Assembly (NCBI GenBank): GCA_035771165.1
Contig: JAWNZC010000368.1
Location: forward strand, 2,824,501-2,888,500
Source of the DNA: Paragorgia papillata
Lineage: Eukaryota > Cnidaria > Anthozoa > Scleralcyonacea > Coralliidae
Length of the DNA: 64,000 nt
Reading direction: 5' to 3'
Made by a program: the position numbers and the translations under genes
The notes under the pieces: model-generated
Databases searched by the model: none
Told to the model about the DNA's origin: nothing
Seen by the model: only the letters and a program-made list of their open reading frames with translations
Shown here: positions 11,137 through 24,120 of the stretch, one piece after another
Position numbering within the stretch: position 1 is the first letter of the stretch
Layout of the letters: every line of letters starts with the position of its first letter

Positions 11137-12297
11137 CGGAGAAAATTTGACCCGACCGAAGCGGAAATTGTCCGACTTTTGATATAAAAACCCACCTTTT
11201 CCTTATTTTCATCCTATTTTTTTTTCCCTATATTTTTTGCCCGACTTAGGTTGAAAATTTGCCCGACTTAGCAACATTCCACTTCGTACGCCCATGGTGA
11301 TATTGATGGTAATATGATTTGATTCACTTCAAAGGGGATTGTTTACGTCGTTCAGCAGATTATGCTAGAGCAGCAATATCATTTTCACTCCGTTTTAGCT
11401 TTTAATCACGCCTCCAACTAAATTTTTTATGCGGAATTTTTATTTCATTGGATACGATTGAAGTTTTGGCTCGTGCTATCAACAACACTGCACTGCGATT
11501 GGACTATTTTCATCTGTGATGACAGTTTCTTTTGTTTCTTTTGTGATGTCAATGGAAAGCTAACACAGTAACAGTTTCGTTCCTTCGGGGAACGAAACAA
11601 AAATCACGAGGCTGCATGTTTGATTTTAGCCTGGTTTCCAGATAGTAAACTCGGGTTCGCCTCGTTTACTATCAGCCCATAGAAAACTCGGGCTCGTCGT
11701 TTAATTGTTAATCATTCTTGGAAATATTTAAATTATCTTAATCCTCGTCTTAATACATTGTTTTCTTCGTCTTCTGGTGTTACCAAACTATTCAGGGACA
11801 GGAAGCATTCGCAAATTGACGTGAAAGTCGTAACAAGAACATCACAGAGATTTGAAAGATTGGAGTACACTGGTTCAGGTTAGTGTGAGAATTTCTTTTA
11901 AATATTATTATTGGATTCACTGCAGCGCTTCAAGCCAATTTGACATTGCAAAATCTATCTTCAGAATTAGCTATTCTGCGAATACATGTACGTGTTTCAT
12001 TAGGGTATAAATATTTTCCATTTTACTTCCGCCTTTTCAAACTTTTCGGATTACATTTCGTACGGGATAGGGTTAGGCCCCCACATGTTCATACTGGTTA
12101 GGTCTTCTGGTTACACGAGACCATGACAATCCGGTACGTGCCATCATCAATGGAAATCACTCCGCTTTAGTGAAGGTGATATCAAAAGCTATGCGACACA
12201 TATCGTGTAACCGGCTGAATCAGCTACATTGAGTTCTGATTATTCTAATTCCACCACTTTTCTCGTCCATAATAACAGCTTTTTTAAATACATTTAA
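11137..12297. other. No gene seen
   Basis: Only short frames. A small hairpin around ACTCGGGTTCGCCTCG lies near 11645-11690. No domain is recognisable. Confidence 0.45.
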
Positions 12298-12776
12298 AGT
12301 GCCCAGTGAAACGAAAATTAAGTTTGTCTTATTTGAGAGAACACTTAAAATTATAGAGTAACATCTTTTCCAGTTTTTCGTTTCCTTGCTTCGTTGTTGA
12401 GATATTTCAGTTTGTTTGATATGCAAATTAAACATTTTGACGTCGTAGGTGCATAATGAGCTATCGGAGAAGGTTAGATATCTTTTCTATTATCAAACCA
12501 AATTAATTTGAATGAAGCATGTGGATGTGTTTCTCCCACAACACTAAACATGTAGATTTTTAAGTGATTATTATATTTTATAATAACAAAGATATATAAC
12601 GTTATTAAATAACTCATTTATGCACGTGTGACATCAAAATGTTTAATTTGCATATCAAACAAACTAAAATATCTCAAGAACGAAGCGAGGAAACGAAAAA
12701 CTGCAAAATATGTTAGTCTACCATTTTAAGTGTTCTCTCAAATAAGACAAACTTAATTTTTGTTTTATAGGCACTA
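12298..12776. mobile_element. TTAA-family palindromic MITE
   Basis: It starts AGTGCCCAGTGAAACGAAAA beside TTAA (12294-12297) and ends in the inverse, TTGTTTTATAGGCACTA, beside TTAA (12777-12780). The arms carry TAAGTTTGTCTTATTTGA and TTCGTTTCCTTGCTTCGTT. Confidence 0.75.
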
Positions 12777-12780
12777 TTAA

Positions 12781-13967
12781 GATTAATGAAAACCTATTAA
12801 AACACCTTATTAGCTTTGGGCTTTTGTTTACAATCCTAAATTTCTCTTACGCTGTTACACTCTACACTGACTTTCATGTTTATTTGATTGCATAGGAAGC
12901 AAGAACATAGTCAAAACAATATTCTTTGTAAATTTTGTAAAGCTCTGAGTTATAGTAAGCGAAATTTTAAATCTGATAAAACACTCCTGCTCGTGTTTTA
13001 AGTAATAGATAAAGCATGAGCGGCCGATCTGTATGGGGATTTACAAGGCGAGCCGCAGGCGAGCCGAAGTAAATCCCCATACAGATCGGACGCGAATGCT
13101 TTATCGTACTTGTGAAATGAAACAATAGAATGAAGCTAATTAGTATTCATAACTTTTGATAAAGATCACCAAGAAGGCTAATTAGTATTCTTAACTTTTG
13201 ATACAGATCACTTTGTCCAAAAGATGATCTTTATTGGGATTTACAGACGTATACATGTGACTTGAATGCTATGTTTTGATTGCTTCTTAACCTCATTAAT
13301 TATTCATGAATTTCACAAATATTACATAACAACATTAGCGCAGGACTGCTTTGTTTAGCACGACAATGGTGTAATTTCATTAATTGGTCCATGTACACAA
13401 AGGGAATGGATTGTGTGGCTCGTTTCAGTGGACGTTAATATAGTTTGGGAGTGTTAGCGAGCCATATGAACGTCTGCGAAGGAGACTATCTCTGACCAGG
13501 AAGGAGTAACACTTTAATGCTCGACTACCATCGTACCTAGAAGACTCATTTTGTTTATTTGTATTAAACAACTGTGGTATGTGTGACTTGGTTTGCTGGC
13601 TAATAGAATTAAAGTAGATTTGCAGTGACAAACAAGCAGTTTTTCAATGTATCGTCTGACGTTATCACATTGCAACAATGCATGCAACAGGCAACTGTGA
13701 AACTCATTTTTAATGTTGTATGGATACAGTTATATTTTATCTTCACTTATGAGCTTGTGAACTGTGGTAATAAAATGGAAAGAGTGAATCTTCTCTTTCT
13801 TTGAAGAAAAATATATCTATCTGTTAAATGAGTATCACTTACTTCCTCATCACTACAACCGCTTATCTAGTATAGTATTGTGAGAAGTATAGGAGTTCGG
13901 GTACTAGCGCAGTTTGCCGGTTACAACAAAAATGATAAAAAAAAATTTCCAAAAGTATATGAGTTAA
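12781..13967. other. Short hairpin and small tandem repeat; no gene
   Basis: Bases 13008-13105 form a hairpin (GATAAAGCATGAGCGGCCGA facing its inverse). At 13133-13215 a 45-bp unit with GGCTAATTAGTATTC is present twice. Nothing coding is seen. Confidence 0.5.
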
Positions 13968-14440
13968 AGTGTTTATGAAACGAAAATTAAGTTTGTCTTA
14001 TTTGAAAGTACTTTTGAAATGACAAAGTAACATCTTTTGCTGTTTTTCGTTTCCTTGCTTCGTTTATGAGATATTTCAGTTTGTTTTATATGTGAAACTA
14101 ACCAGTGACATCACAAGGTGCATAATGACTTACTGGGAAAGGTTATATATCTTTTCTGTTATCAAACGGAATCACTTCAAAGCAATTATGTGTGCGTTTT
14201 TCCCTTACAACAACAGAAATATACATTTTCAACTGATTCCGTTTAGTAATAGCAAAGGTATATAACCTTTCCCAGTAAGTCATTATGCACGTTGTGATGT
14301 CACTGGTTAGTTTCACATATAAAACAAACTGAAATATCTCATAAACGAAGCAAGGAAACGAAAAACAGCAAAAGATGTTACTTTGTCATTTCAAAAGTAC
14401 TTTCAAATAAGACAAACTTAATTTTCGTTTCATAAACACT
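13968..14440. mobile_element. TTAA-family palindromic MITE, near-perfect
   Basis: It is flanked by TTAA (13964-13967, 14441-14444). The ends AGTGTTTATGAAACGAAAA and the inverse match exactly, and the arms of about 230 bp are nearly identical, so this is one of the youngest copies in the window. Confidence 0.85.
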
Positions 14441-14679
14441 TTAAGGGTACTAGCGCAGTTTGTTGGATCCAGCAAAAATTACCAAAAAATTTTCCCAAAA
14501 GATTTTCGCACAAAAAAAGAGAAAGATGTGACCTTACTATCTGGTCGACTCTGAAAATTGTTACAGACTATATATAGAGTGTTTGGTGATGTATCCTATG
14601 GTCTGGTTGGTTGAATCGGAACCGTTGATTCAGTGAACTTTATAAATGAACTTTAGCCTGACTAAACATGATCAAGGTA

Positions 14680-15010
14680 TGTTGATATTTACCCGTATTT
14701 AACACCCGAAGGGACTCGACATATGAACGCTGTGTGGAAATACACAAAACACGATTGCCTGTATTTAACGTATTGCGAATTGTGTTTTCTATCGGAGAAT
14801 TCGATTATGTTTTGACTATTTTCTGTGACCAATGACGTTTAGACTTTTATAGATTTTAGCACTGCATGCGATCATTGCGATGTGATTGCGAGTTTGCGCA
14901 GTAGCCTGAGTGAACGACAATAATGTCGCCACTGGCAAGTATAGTGATTTTATATACGCTCACAATGCTTACAATTGCACATGCCGACAGCCGACCGCGG
15001 TAGATCTACA
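14680..15010. repeat. Repeat related to the 174-178-bp tandem at 39.5 kb
   Basis: GACTCGACATATGAACGCTG and GGCAAGTATAGTGATTTTAT parallel the units at 39540-40030. Confidence 0.45.
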
Positions 15011-15169
15011 AAGATGACGAGCTATAGCGAAATGTGAAACTGAAAGTACTTAACACCTCAAATCTGCAAATGATGGGAGACTTGCTTGCTCCAACAACTA
15101 ATACGCAAGTAATAAGCACCGAATAATGCAAAAATATGTTGAACTAGCATGTCTGATCGCCTTGATATC

Positions 15170-16400
15170 ATGCCAGCTCGTACCCAGGCTCTTTTCAACC
15201 CGCAGCGCATCGGAAATGGCGGCTGTCGAGGCTCGCGAAATACGGGCTGACCCGTATTAGCTACGCATGCGTAGAAGGAATATCTTGCCTGTAAACGTCA
15301 TCAATACACGGCCGACAACTCACTTGAGCCAGCACGCACGTGGACTGCGAACTGCCCCATGAAAGTGGTCGATTTTCTATGCGATTTCCGATCGTGGGTT
15401 GTGACAAATCTTGTTTGGACAGGGGTGGGGTAGAGAGGATTTGAAGCTTCTTGCTTGAAAGATTTACCGTTTGAGAAAATGAGTAAATACTTCGATCTTG
15501 GATTCAGCGCTCAAGGGTTCAGCGCTTAGTGGGCACGATATGTATGGTTTTGTTATATACCAAAGACTTTCGTTTGCCAAAGATGAAATCCTATTGGTCA
15601 AATCATGGTCAGGTGTTGTTTAACAAACTCAATGTTTCTTTCTGCCGAGAGAAACATTGCACTGTTTCCCTCTAATGTCAACAACGAAGAGGGAAACAGT
15701 GCAGTGTTTCCCTCTGACGTCGCTTTAATCATGCGTTGTTCACGTGAATACACGATTATTGCATCAGATCAAGAACTTTGGACTTTTCGGAACATTTTGA
15801 AAACAAGAGCTTGTTTCGAGCTTGTCTGGTTCGAAATAGTCCATTTTCCAAAGGAAAGAATATCTATACATATCTTCAAAGGTCGGAAAAAACCCTGGAT
15901 AAATTTAAAGCTGTTCTTTGTGCTTGTTGAGTCTGGTGTATTTGTTTAGTTGAATTGAAACTACGAAGACAAAGTCAATTAAGCATTTTGGTAAGTCTTT
16001 TTGCCTTTTGCAAGTTCGAGTCATTTGGTGTTTTGTATTTTAAAAGTCTTTGGTATATAACAAAACGCTTGTTGACTTTTGCCTCGAGAAACATCGAGTT
16101 TTACGGTCCCTCAGGCTTCAATGTCACCCTCGGGCTTCCCTCGGCGCCAGTCAACAAGTGTATAATGATTTTCGATTATGTTCACAAAAAGCCCGGCTAA
16201 CTTACGAGACTCGCGGCGCAGACAAGTGAAGCAAAGAAGCAGGCTGCAGAGGGTAAATAATTTATTCGCTTTGATTCCGATTTCTTATCTAGCTGCTCAG
16301 GTTTTTTTGCTATAATGCTATCCTTACACACACTACTTGTTTTGATGTGAATACTACGCAAATTCAAGTGTCGCTGTGGAGCGGAGAGAAATAGTCTTTA
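15170..16400. repeat. Dispersed repeat with an inserted inverted-repeat element
   Basis: Bases 15170-15540 and 16150-16400 match 23090-23540 in reverse (TGTCCAAACA / GGACAGGGGTGGGG, GCCGTGAGTTTCTCG). The central 15545-16150 part is absent there; in it TTTTGTTATATACCAAAGAC faces its inverse near 16045-16065. The frame 15605-15949 in the insert resembles nothing I know. Confidence 0.55.
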
Positions 16401-16704
16401 CACCGAGTTGTGGAACGGAGACGGAGACTGATTCGTCTCGCACAGGACGAGACAATTATTTTATATAAACAAGACGCCCGCTAGGCGTTAACTACCAAAA
16501 ACTATTACAACAAAAAACATCACACTCTCAAACTTCAAGAAGTTACTATTCAACTACTATATTAACGCACTTAACAACACATATGACGTAGGCGACCCAC
16601 GAACATGGAAAAGCATATGTTTAAAATGCAACACAGCTCGAAGGCTTATGAACCCACCATCGTGTTGCTTTTAGTAGATATCGTAGTAAATTTAATGTAT
16701 TTAA

Positions 16705-17507
16705 AGTGTCACTAAGACGAAAAAATCGTCAGTCTTTTTTTGATCTTATTATAAAGTACATTTAAAATGAGGGTGAACGGCGTTTGTGGTTTGTCAATAT
16801 CTCATCTCGTTCAAGAGATATTCACGTTTTGGCAATATGCAAATTTATGGCTGATGACGTCATGTACTCCAAACGAGCGAAATGAAAATCGTAAAATAAG
16901 GAATATCTCTGGAAATAAACAATAGAACGTGCTTAAACTTTGTATGCTTATAGTATCTAATAAAATACACTTCTCTGTGGAGCTTTTGTGATTGCCATGG
17001 TAAGCGCATGCTCTCAGGTTACTCTAAACCTTAAAAAGGGAATTATCATTTTTGCCTCATTGTTTAAAAATAGATAGATTTAAACGTTTGAGTTACAATG
17101 CCTACATAAGCCCTAATCGTCACATTTATTCGCTGGAGTAAACGCTACTTGATTGCTGATAAATAAGAAAATCTAATTTTATCATTGGATGGGGCCAGGA
17201 ACCAGCAGTTTCCACGAAAACAACTAAAGTTCCACAGTGAAACGTATTTTATTTAATACTATAAGCATGCAAAATTTGAGCACTTTCTATTGTTTATTTC
17301 TACAGATATTCCTAATTTTACGATTTTCATTTCGCTCGTTTGGAGTACATGACGTCATCAGCCATATAATTTGCATATTTCAAAAACGTGAATATCTCTT
17401 GAACGAGATGAGATATTTACAAACCACAAACGCCGTTCATCCTCATTTTAAATCTACTTTATGATTATTTCAGAAAAAGACTGACGATTTTTCGTCTCAG
17501 TGACACT
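16705..17507. mobile_element. TTAA-family element with ~270-bp arms
   Basis: It is flanked by TTAA (16701-16704, 17508-17511). The ends AGTGTCACTAAGACGAAAAA and GTCTCAGTGACACT face each other; the arms include GCTGATGACGTCATG and GAATATCTCTTGAACGAGAT. Centre at about 17000-17220. Confidence 0.8.
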
Positions 17508-17511
17508 TTAA

Positions 17512-18046
17512 TGTATGTTGTATATCGTTATGTATTTTTAAAGTAACAGTTAAATCGTACTTGTTTTGGGGGCCGCAGTAATTGGCACTAGCTGTTGCGG
17601 TTACCCGGCCTATTGTCTTAATGTCTGTATTTATGTTTGTAATGTGTATGGCAAAGTTATTAATATAAATAAAATAAACTTGGGCTACTGGGCAATGGGC
17701 ATGGGCATGGCGGTGTGGAGAATGAGATTGGTGGAGGAGGACATGTTAGAAAGCTAGTTAGAAAGCGCACTTACTTGTTTTACAAAGAACAATTTTTTAT
17801 TGACTACTATTATAAACTTACATGCATGGACAACCTAGATTGGGACAACATAGAATTCATATACTGAAAGCCATCATGACATTGCTTTAACTATATCTCG
17901 AACTATATGTATGGTATTGTGACATTTTGTGTACATATTACACTTTAATATTTTAGTTATTGTTAATAAACTGTTTAGATGGTGTTCACAGATCTCACAT
18001 AACGATATCTGAAGTCATTCATTTTAAAGGCCGCAATATTCAGCAT
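17512..18046. other. No gene seen
   Basis: AT-rich sequence with short frames only. Confidence 0.45.
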
Positions 18047-18530
18047 TAGAGAGCTTAAGCATACAGGCGTTTTAGAGCCACGGACGGCGATTGAATTCAA
18101 TAGCATTTTTCATTCAAAACAATGATAATGAGCAATTTAAAATCCCAAGAGCAAAGTGAACGCCGTCGTCGTTCTATACAAGACGTCATTGAAAGCATTT
18201 TCACGTTCTTGAAATGACGGGAACATCTAGAACGTTGAGGCCTGTCATCGTTATTTTACTACAATGAGACATGCTCTTAAAGTAGAAAACTTGTATTTTA
18301 AGGGGGATAATTTCATTACATTACAATATAAAATAAAGGATCTGTATTTTTATATAAAGATGAAATTTAAGCTTATGAGCTAACAGTTTAGATATGTGAT
18401 TATTCATAGCCTTTGTTTTGGGTAAAAAAGTATTTTCAAAGAATACGCGGTTCAGTAGTTCTGTATCGTATTCCTGTTCTTCCGGTCACCGTCCGTGTCT
18501 CAAAAACGCCTAATATGCTTAAGCTCTCTA
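18047..18530. mobile_element. MITE with ~50-bp terminal repeats
   Basis: TAGAGAGCTTAAGCATACAG... faces ...TATGCTTAAGCTCTCTA; the repeat continues through GGCGTTT and CACGGACGG. I found no clear target duplication, so the superfamily is open. Confidence 0.65.
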
Positions 18531-20181
18531 TTATCAACAGCACTGCTCATGCTATATATCGTTCTGTTCTGGGGGAGAGGGTTGAGAGGGGTAGGGATTA
18601 AGGGAGGCGGTACATCTCCTCCAGAACAGAACGCCTGCTACGGAGGCTACTTTTTGTCATGCGAATAATACATGTTTAAACTCTTGTTTACTTTTCAATC
18701 AGACTTTTGTTTTTTAACTTTGTGGTAGCTGAAATTTTATTGAAAAGAGTCGAAGAGTTTGATTCTGGCAGTAAATAACAGTATATTATAGTCGGATACC
18801 CAGACTGAACACATAATTTATTTATGCAAGAAAATATATCTAAACAAAAACATGTTGTGCTCTAACTCAATACAGGGGAAAATTTGACAAAGATTGCCTA
18901 CCAAGTGGTGGGTGCTCTGCCGTGGGGCTTATCGACACAAAAAAAATTGAAAATGTCAAATGCCCCTGGGTATGCCCTCCCTCCCCCGGGTCGGGCAAAA
19001 CATTGATTCAGTTTCAGATTGGGATTATACAATTCCCTCGTTCAGTGGTTCTTTAAAATCACCTGATTAACTTCATTACAACTACTGATACAACTAGTGA
19101 TCACAAACAACGCCCATTGACAATTTGAACCTTTGACTGCATGATAAAAAAATCCGAAACAACCAGATCTCAAAACACAATTTGTGAATAGACGATGAAT
19201 AGTATAAACTAGTATTAAAATGCATGTACCAGGTATTGGTAATATTAAATATACACACTTGATTTATAAGACTTGATCGTGTTTATTTTGTATCACTTTA
19301 CTAACACCACAATAAAACAATGCAAGTAAAAATAAAGCAAATTACATACGTTAAAGCAAACCACATACAGCATTCACAGACACAAGTCAGTTCAGTTAAA
19401 TGTCAACCTCGAACACAGCATGTTTACCTTTCACTTACCTGGCTATTACTGGCTTTACCAACTTTCTTTGTTCTTTGATTTACAGCACTTGAGCACAATT
19501 TAATTAATAACACATGTAAATTGATCGGGCACACATTGATCGAGAATTTTCGTATAAAGTTTGACCGAGTACTACACATTTTCAGCTTACGGTTATCGAG
19601 ATCGCCGACCAACCCAGATCTACTATAGTCTATTGTAAGCATTATGAGCTTGTTTATCATTAAAACATAAATTCACTTCGAACAACACAACCAAAGGCCG
19701 TCAGGAGAGAAAAAACGCATGACTCCTGCACGCTCCTGCATGAAAATCCGCCATGATGAAATCAGCAGCATTTAAGTGTGACGTCACACTTGCCATATCG
19801 CGACCACTGATCTCAATGAAACTGGATGGGGCATGAGGCCAGATTTTGCGTACCAGTTGTACGATGACGTGACCACTATAACCCAAGATGGCTGCCACTG
19901 AAGTTCATAGCTTTCGTAGATTGAAAACAGACAAAAAAAAGTTATTTTAAGAAAATTTAAACGAATGTAAGGACACAAGAAGTACTTAATAAGGTTTAAG
20001 ACGCTAATTTCTTGCATTTGTTTCTGTTACTGAGCTGTAAAACCTTTAAATTTCGTTGTTTTTCTTCAGTGCGGACAACGAAGAAACTTCACGATAATAT
20101 AAACTGAAAAACAGACTATAAAATCTACGACGAATTCAATTCCAAGTCTTAAATTGTACCTTTTATAGTAATATTAGTGCC
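18531..20181. other. No gene seen; one hairpin
   Basis: CGTTCTGTTCTGG faces CCAGAACAGAACG at 18559-18632. The rest shows no coding signal or repeat I recognise. Confidence 0.45.
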
Positions 20182-20185
20182 TTAA

Positions 20186-22279
20186 AGTGTCTATGACATG
20201 AAAAAATGAGTATGGCGTTTTTTACACAGGCTGAAAGATGTTCAGCCAAATAATAATCTCGGAAAGTTTGGCGTATTTCTGATGAATATTTTTCGAGTTA
20301 CAACGCGTTGAAGTTGCCAATTTTGCCATATTTTCGAATAAAAAGTACGAAAAGTCTGGGACCGAGTTTAGGCCGCGATGACGTAGGCGTGTGGACTCAT
20401 CGTAAATTTCACTGTGGTGATACAGGTAAATACAGCAAGATAGGGCTTTTGAAAACGAGTCAGAAAACGAATATTTTGTGTCACCAGCTACTATAGAAGA
20501 CGAAGAATCAAATGAGGATATGATTAAGCAGTTTTTGGTTGATGCTGATAGTGATGAACCATCAGATCACGATGCAGTCGAGAGGCGATTGTCGATGAGG
20601 TTCGTCGACGAAGTTACATATTTCCTTCGGGAAATATTGTCCAAAGATTTGGCAGTGTTACAGTTAATAGTAAATTCTGAATATTGCCGAGTATTAACAA
20701 AACGAATAAAACTAAAACAGCAATATTTTCTATTCTATATGTTTCTATTATATATAATATTATACAATATATTCACAAGTCTCAAAGCAGTATCACATGT
20801 GTGCCGAAATACTCCAATAGACAATAATGAGTATCGCTTCTGGGTCCAGATAAATTACGTTGGGTCTTAGCTAGATTCCCATAATGTTATAAAGCAAATA
20901 GCACTGCGGATAACACAATGTCTTTAAAATGCGCAGAGCAAAGATGTGACGTGAGTCAAAAGTCGGGACGATGCCTAGGCCGATGATTTTTGTACATCAT
21001 ACATAATTTCCGTTCTTCTTCTCTCGTTTTCTCAGTGAAACCTGTCCAGAATTACTCTGGTACATGCCAATCATTTTTCGCCAGATCCATACCACAGTAT
21101 CGTCCTTTTGAAGACTGGGTTTGGGTCATAGTCCATAGTCATAGCGGCGAAACATAATCTTATATATTTTATTGCCCGTTCCCTAATATATACTATTCCA
21201 CCTGATTGTTGTGATATACGAAACTTCGATCAAGTACGACATTTATAGTTCGAGTCGTCTAGCGTTACAATATTTCTGCTCTGGTTCTTGGTTCTATTAC
21301 TTATAACTAATTTGCTATGAATTACTGTTTATATATCCCACATTTCAGCGACTCGTGCAATTTCAGCTTGTTTTTACAATCACGACATAATTTGCGCAGG
21401 CAATAAAACTGCGTTGGTCATGCATTCGCGCGCCAGACCCTTGTTAACCAAATTAAATACTTATTACTGATAATATGTAAAGAAACTCGCGCTAGAGATT
21501 AAATTGAACCGTATATGCATGGTCGAATGCGGACAACTGTACAGTGTATACACTCAAGACCAACATTAACATCATTAAAGACACCTTAATATTTATTGTG
21601 AAAACCAGTTCTCTGTAACACCACTGCCAAACTGATTTCTAAGTGATTATTGTTGTAGTATAACCTACTAACTTTTAGCAAATCCCATGACCAGACCGAC
21701 GATAAAATTGCACAAAAATTGCACGCAAAACAACGTAATTCTTAGACCAACATTCTACCCTCTATAATGTTCTGTTCCCGACGTTGCTGCGATCACTTCA
21801 ACATTTTTACGGCGACGACGTTTATTCGAACGCTGATCAAAAGTAAACAAAACGGTTTTGCTTGACCTAACTTCACTCTTACTAGGAGTGTTTATACTCG
21901 CGATTCAATGGAAATAATGAATATCCAGAGGTCATCAACACATCGGTAATATAGAATTTCACTATAACGCTAAAATAAAGTTGTTTTATTCAGAACCATA
22001 GCCATCCCAATTCGCTCAAAAACGGCTAATAATACCTGTTATTTTAATTTAGTCAACTTGAGATGTATCCACACGCCTACGTCTTAGGTAACCAGATAGC
22101 CGGTCTGACCGCGCGATGGAATTTCGCACTCTTCGAGTCGTTTCAGGTGAACTTCGAAGAGTCGTAGTTCGAAAAATATGCGACGAAATGATGCCAAATT
22201 TCGTGAGATTACCTTTCACAGGTATATCTTTCACTTAATACAAAAAAATCGTATACCATTTTTTCATGTCATAGACACT
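20186..22279. mobile_element. 2.1-kb TTAA-flanked element with internal reading frame
   Basis: Ends AGTGTCTATGACATGAAAAA and the inverse are flanked by TTAA (20182-20185, 22280-22283). Diverged arms continue inward for at least 110 bp. It is the largest TTAA element here. Inside, the plus strand encodes an acidic stretch (ESENEYFVSPATIEDEES, then LVDADSDEPSDHDAVERR) in 20427-20870, which is not a simple repeat. It may be the start of a decayed transposon protein; no catalytic motif is visible. Confidence 0.7.
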
Positions 22280-22283
22280 TTAA

Positions 22284-22640
22284 CAATATCTCGTGTTGTG
22301 TACTTGCCATCTTTTGACTGTATTTGTTGTAAAACAGTGAAAACTAAACGAACTGGCATCTGTTGTTTGCTTTACGGCTTTTCCGACTCCCCCGGCACAG
22401 AGTACTTGATATTCCTCCTCCGGATAATCTGACCGTGCTGACGTCAAGATTGCTTATGCCAGTCAACTTTGGGATTGGGAACGAGTTCTAACCGCAATAC
22501 GTCATATGTTCCACTACGTAAGATGGCGGCGACTGTCACGAAATGTTTGACTGCTGGCCATAGGGAGTGGCCTATCCAGTTTATAGAGAGATCAGTGATC
22601 GCGACACCCAAAACAAACAGAGCCGAAACCTAGACTCGTT
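22284..22640. other. No gene seen
   Basis: No repeat or coding pattern recognised. Confidence 0.4.
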
Positions 22641-22644
22641 CTAC

Positions 22645-23005
22645 CATAGGTAGCCCAAGTTGTTACAGCTTGATGAAACAACAACCATTGTTCACGCGTG
22701 TTGTAACAACCGAAGAACGTGTTGATACATCAACCATGTTCACCATTGTTGTAACATTGTTGCTCATCGTTGTTATTTCGGCATGCTGTTACAACATGTT
22801 GTATCATGTGCGAACAACGTTGTTGGCTATAAAAATGTGCTGTTGGAACAACTTGTTCATGATTGTTGATTTATCCGTGAACAAGTTGTTCGAACTATAA
22901 GTGAACAACTTGTTGACAACTTGTTCACGGGGTGCAGCACAACATTGTTCACGAGGTGCAGCACAACATTGTTCACGCCTGTTAACCGTGAACAACTTGT
23001 GCGTT
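22645..23005. repeat. Cluster of TTGTTACAAC / GAACAACTTGTTC short repeats
   Basis: Many imperfect palindromic words (TTGTTGTAACA, GAACAACTTGTTCA) fill 350 bp, and GGTGCAGCACAACATTGTTC occurs twice at 22930-22978. Frames across it are artefacts. Confidence 0.7.
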
Positions 23006-23089
23006 TTTACGCGTGTACTTGTCGCCTTTGTTTATCCAATTTAAAACTTCTGCCGTCTGGATAAATGTCGACGATCATCGAGCCGTTCG

Positions 23090-23540
23090 AATTTCTCTCC
23101 GCTCAACACTTCAATGATTTATGTATAGTATTCACATCAAAACATACAAGTTGTATATAAGAATATAAAACATTATAGCAGAAATTTTGAGCATCTAGAG
23201 AAGGAATGAGAATTTGAAATGGTATTAAAATTATTTACCCTATGCATGTCGGCTGCTTCTTTTCTTCGCTTGTTTGCGCCGTGAGTTTCTCGTACGTTAG
23301 CCGTTTTTTGTGAACATATTCGAAAATCATAGTCCTATCGTGCCCATGCACGTAGTGCTGAACCCTTGAATCCAAGAGCGAAGTCTTTTCTCAAACAGTA
23401 CATCTTTCGGCAAGAAGCATCAAATCTTCTCTACCCCACCCCTGTCCAAACAAAATTTGTCACAACCAAATTTTGGTAGGGTCTTTTCATTGCGCTGCGG
23501 GTTGAAAAGAGCCTGAGTACGAGGTTGGGGAATTGTACGC
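23090..23540. repeat. Inverted counterpart of 15170-16400
   Basis: See the entry at 15170. This copy lacks the central insertion and serves as an empty site. Confidence 0.55.
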
Positions 23541-23588
23541 GGCTATAGCCCACGAGATTGTACGCTAGCCCACGGAATCGTACGCCAC

Positions 23589-24112
23589 CAGCGCCGGATT
23601 TAGGACTGTGGAGGCCCTTGGGCGGTCACTGACCAGCACAATATATCAATTCTATTTCTGAATGTATGCTAAGTTACATAGTCATATTTTTTTGAATAAG
23701 ATGTAGGTAATTGGACTGACACTGGGGTTATATAATGTAGATGAATAAAATTTGCAAAGAATGCGGTATATAGCCTTAGGCCAAAAAGCGCATCTTGCTG
23801 TATTTTTTGTTGACTTGCGAAGGCAACGACGGTTGGAGGCGCAGTGTAAATTTGATACTGGAGTAAGTTAAACAATTATAAGAAAGGATTAAAGATACGT
23901 AAGTAATATTCAGTATATATAGTTGTACATGGGACACAACCCTCCATATATCATATATATCATCTATATATCATCCATATATCTTTTGTCTTGTTTTTGA
24001 CTCATATTTTGGGCTCTCAAGATTTTTTCATTGTGGAGGGCCCCCCTTAAACATTATTTTGGGGGGGCCCCTGGGCGACCGCCCAGTCCGCCCTGTCCTA
24101 AATCCGGCACTG
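23589..24112. mobile_element. hAT-like element, 8-bp duplication
   Basis: Ends CAGCGCCGGATTTAGGAC and GTCCTAAATCCGGCACTG are flanked by TACGCCAC (23581-23588, 24113-24120). No transposase is left. Confidence 0.85.
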
Positions 24113-24120
24113 TACGCCAC

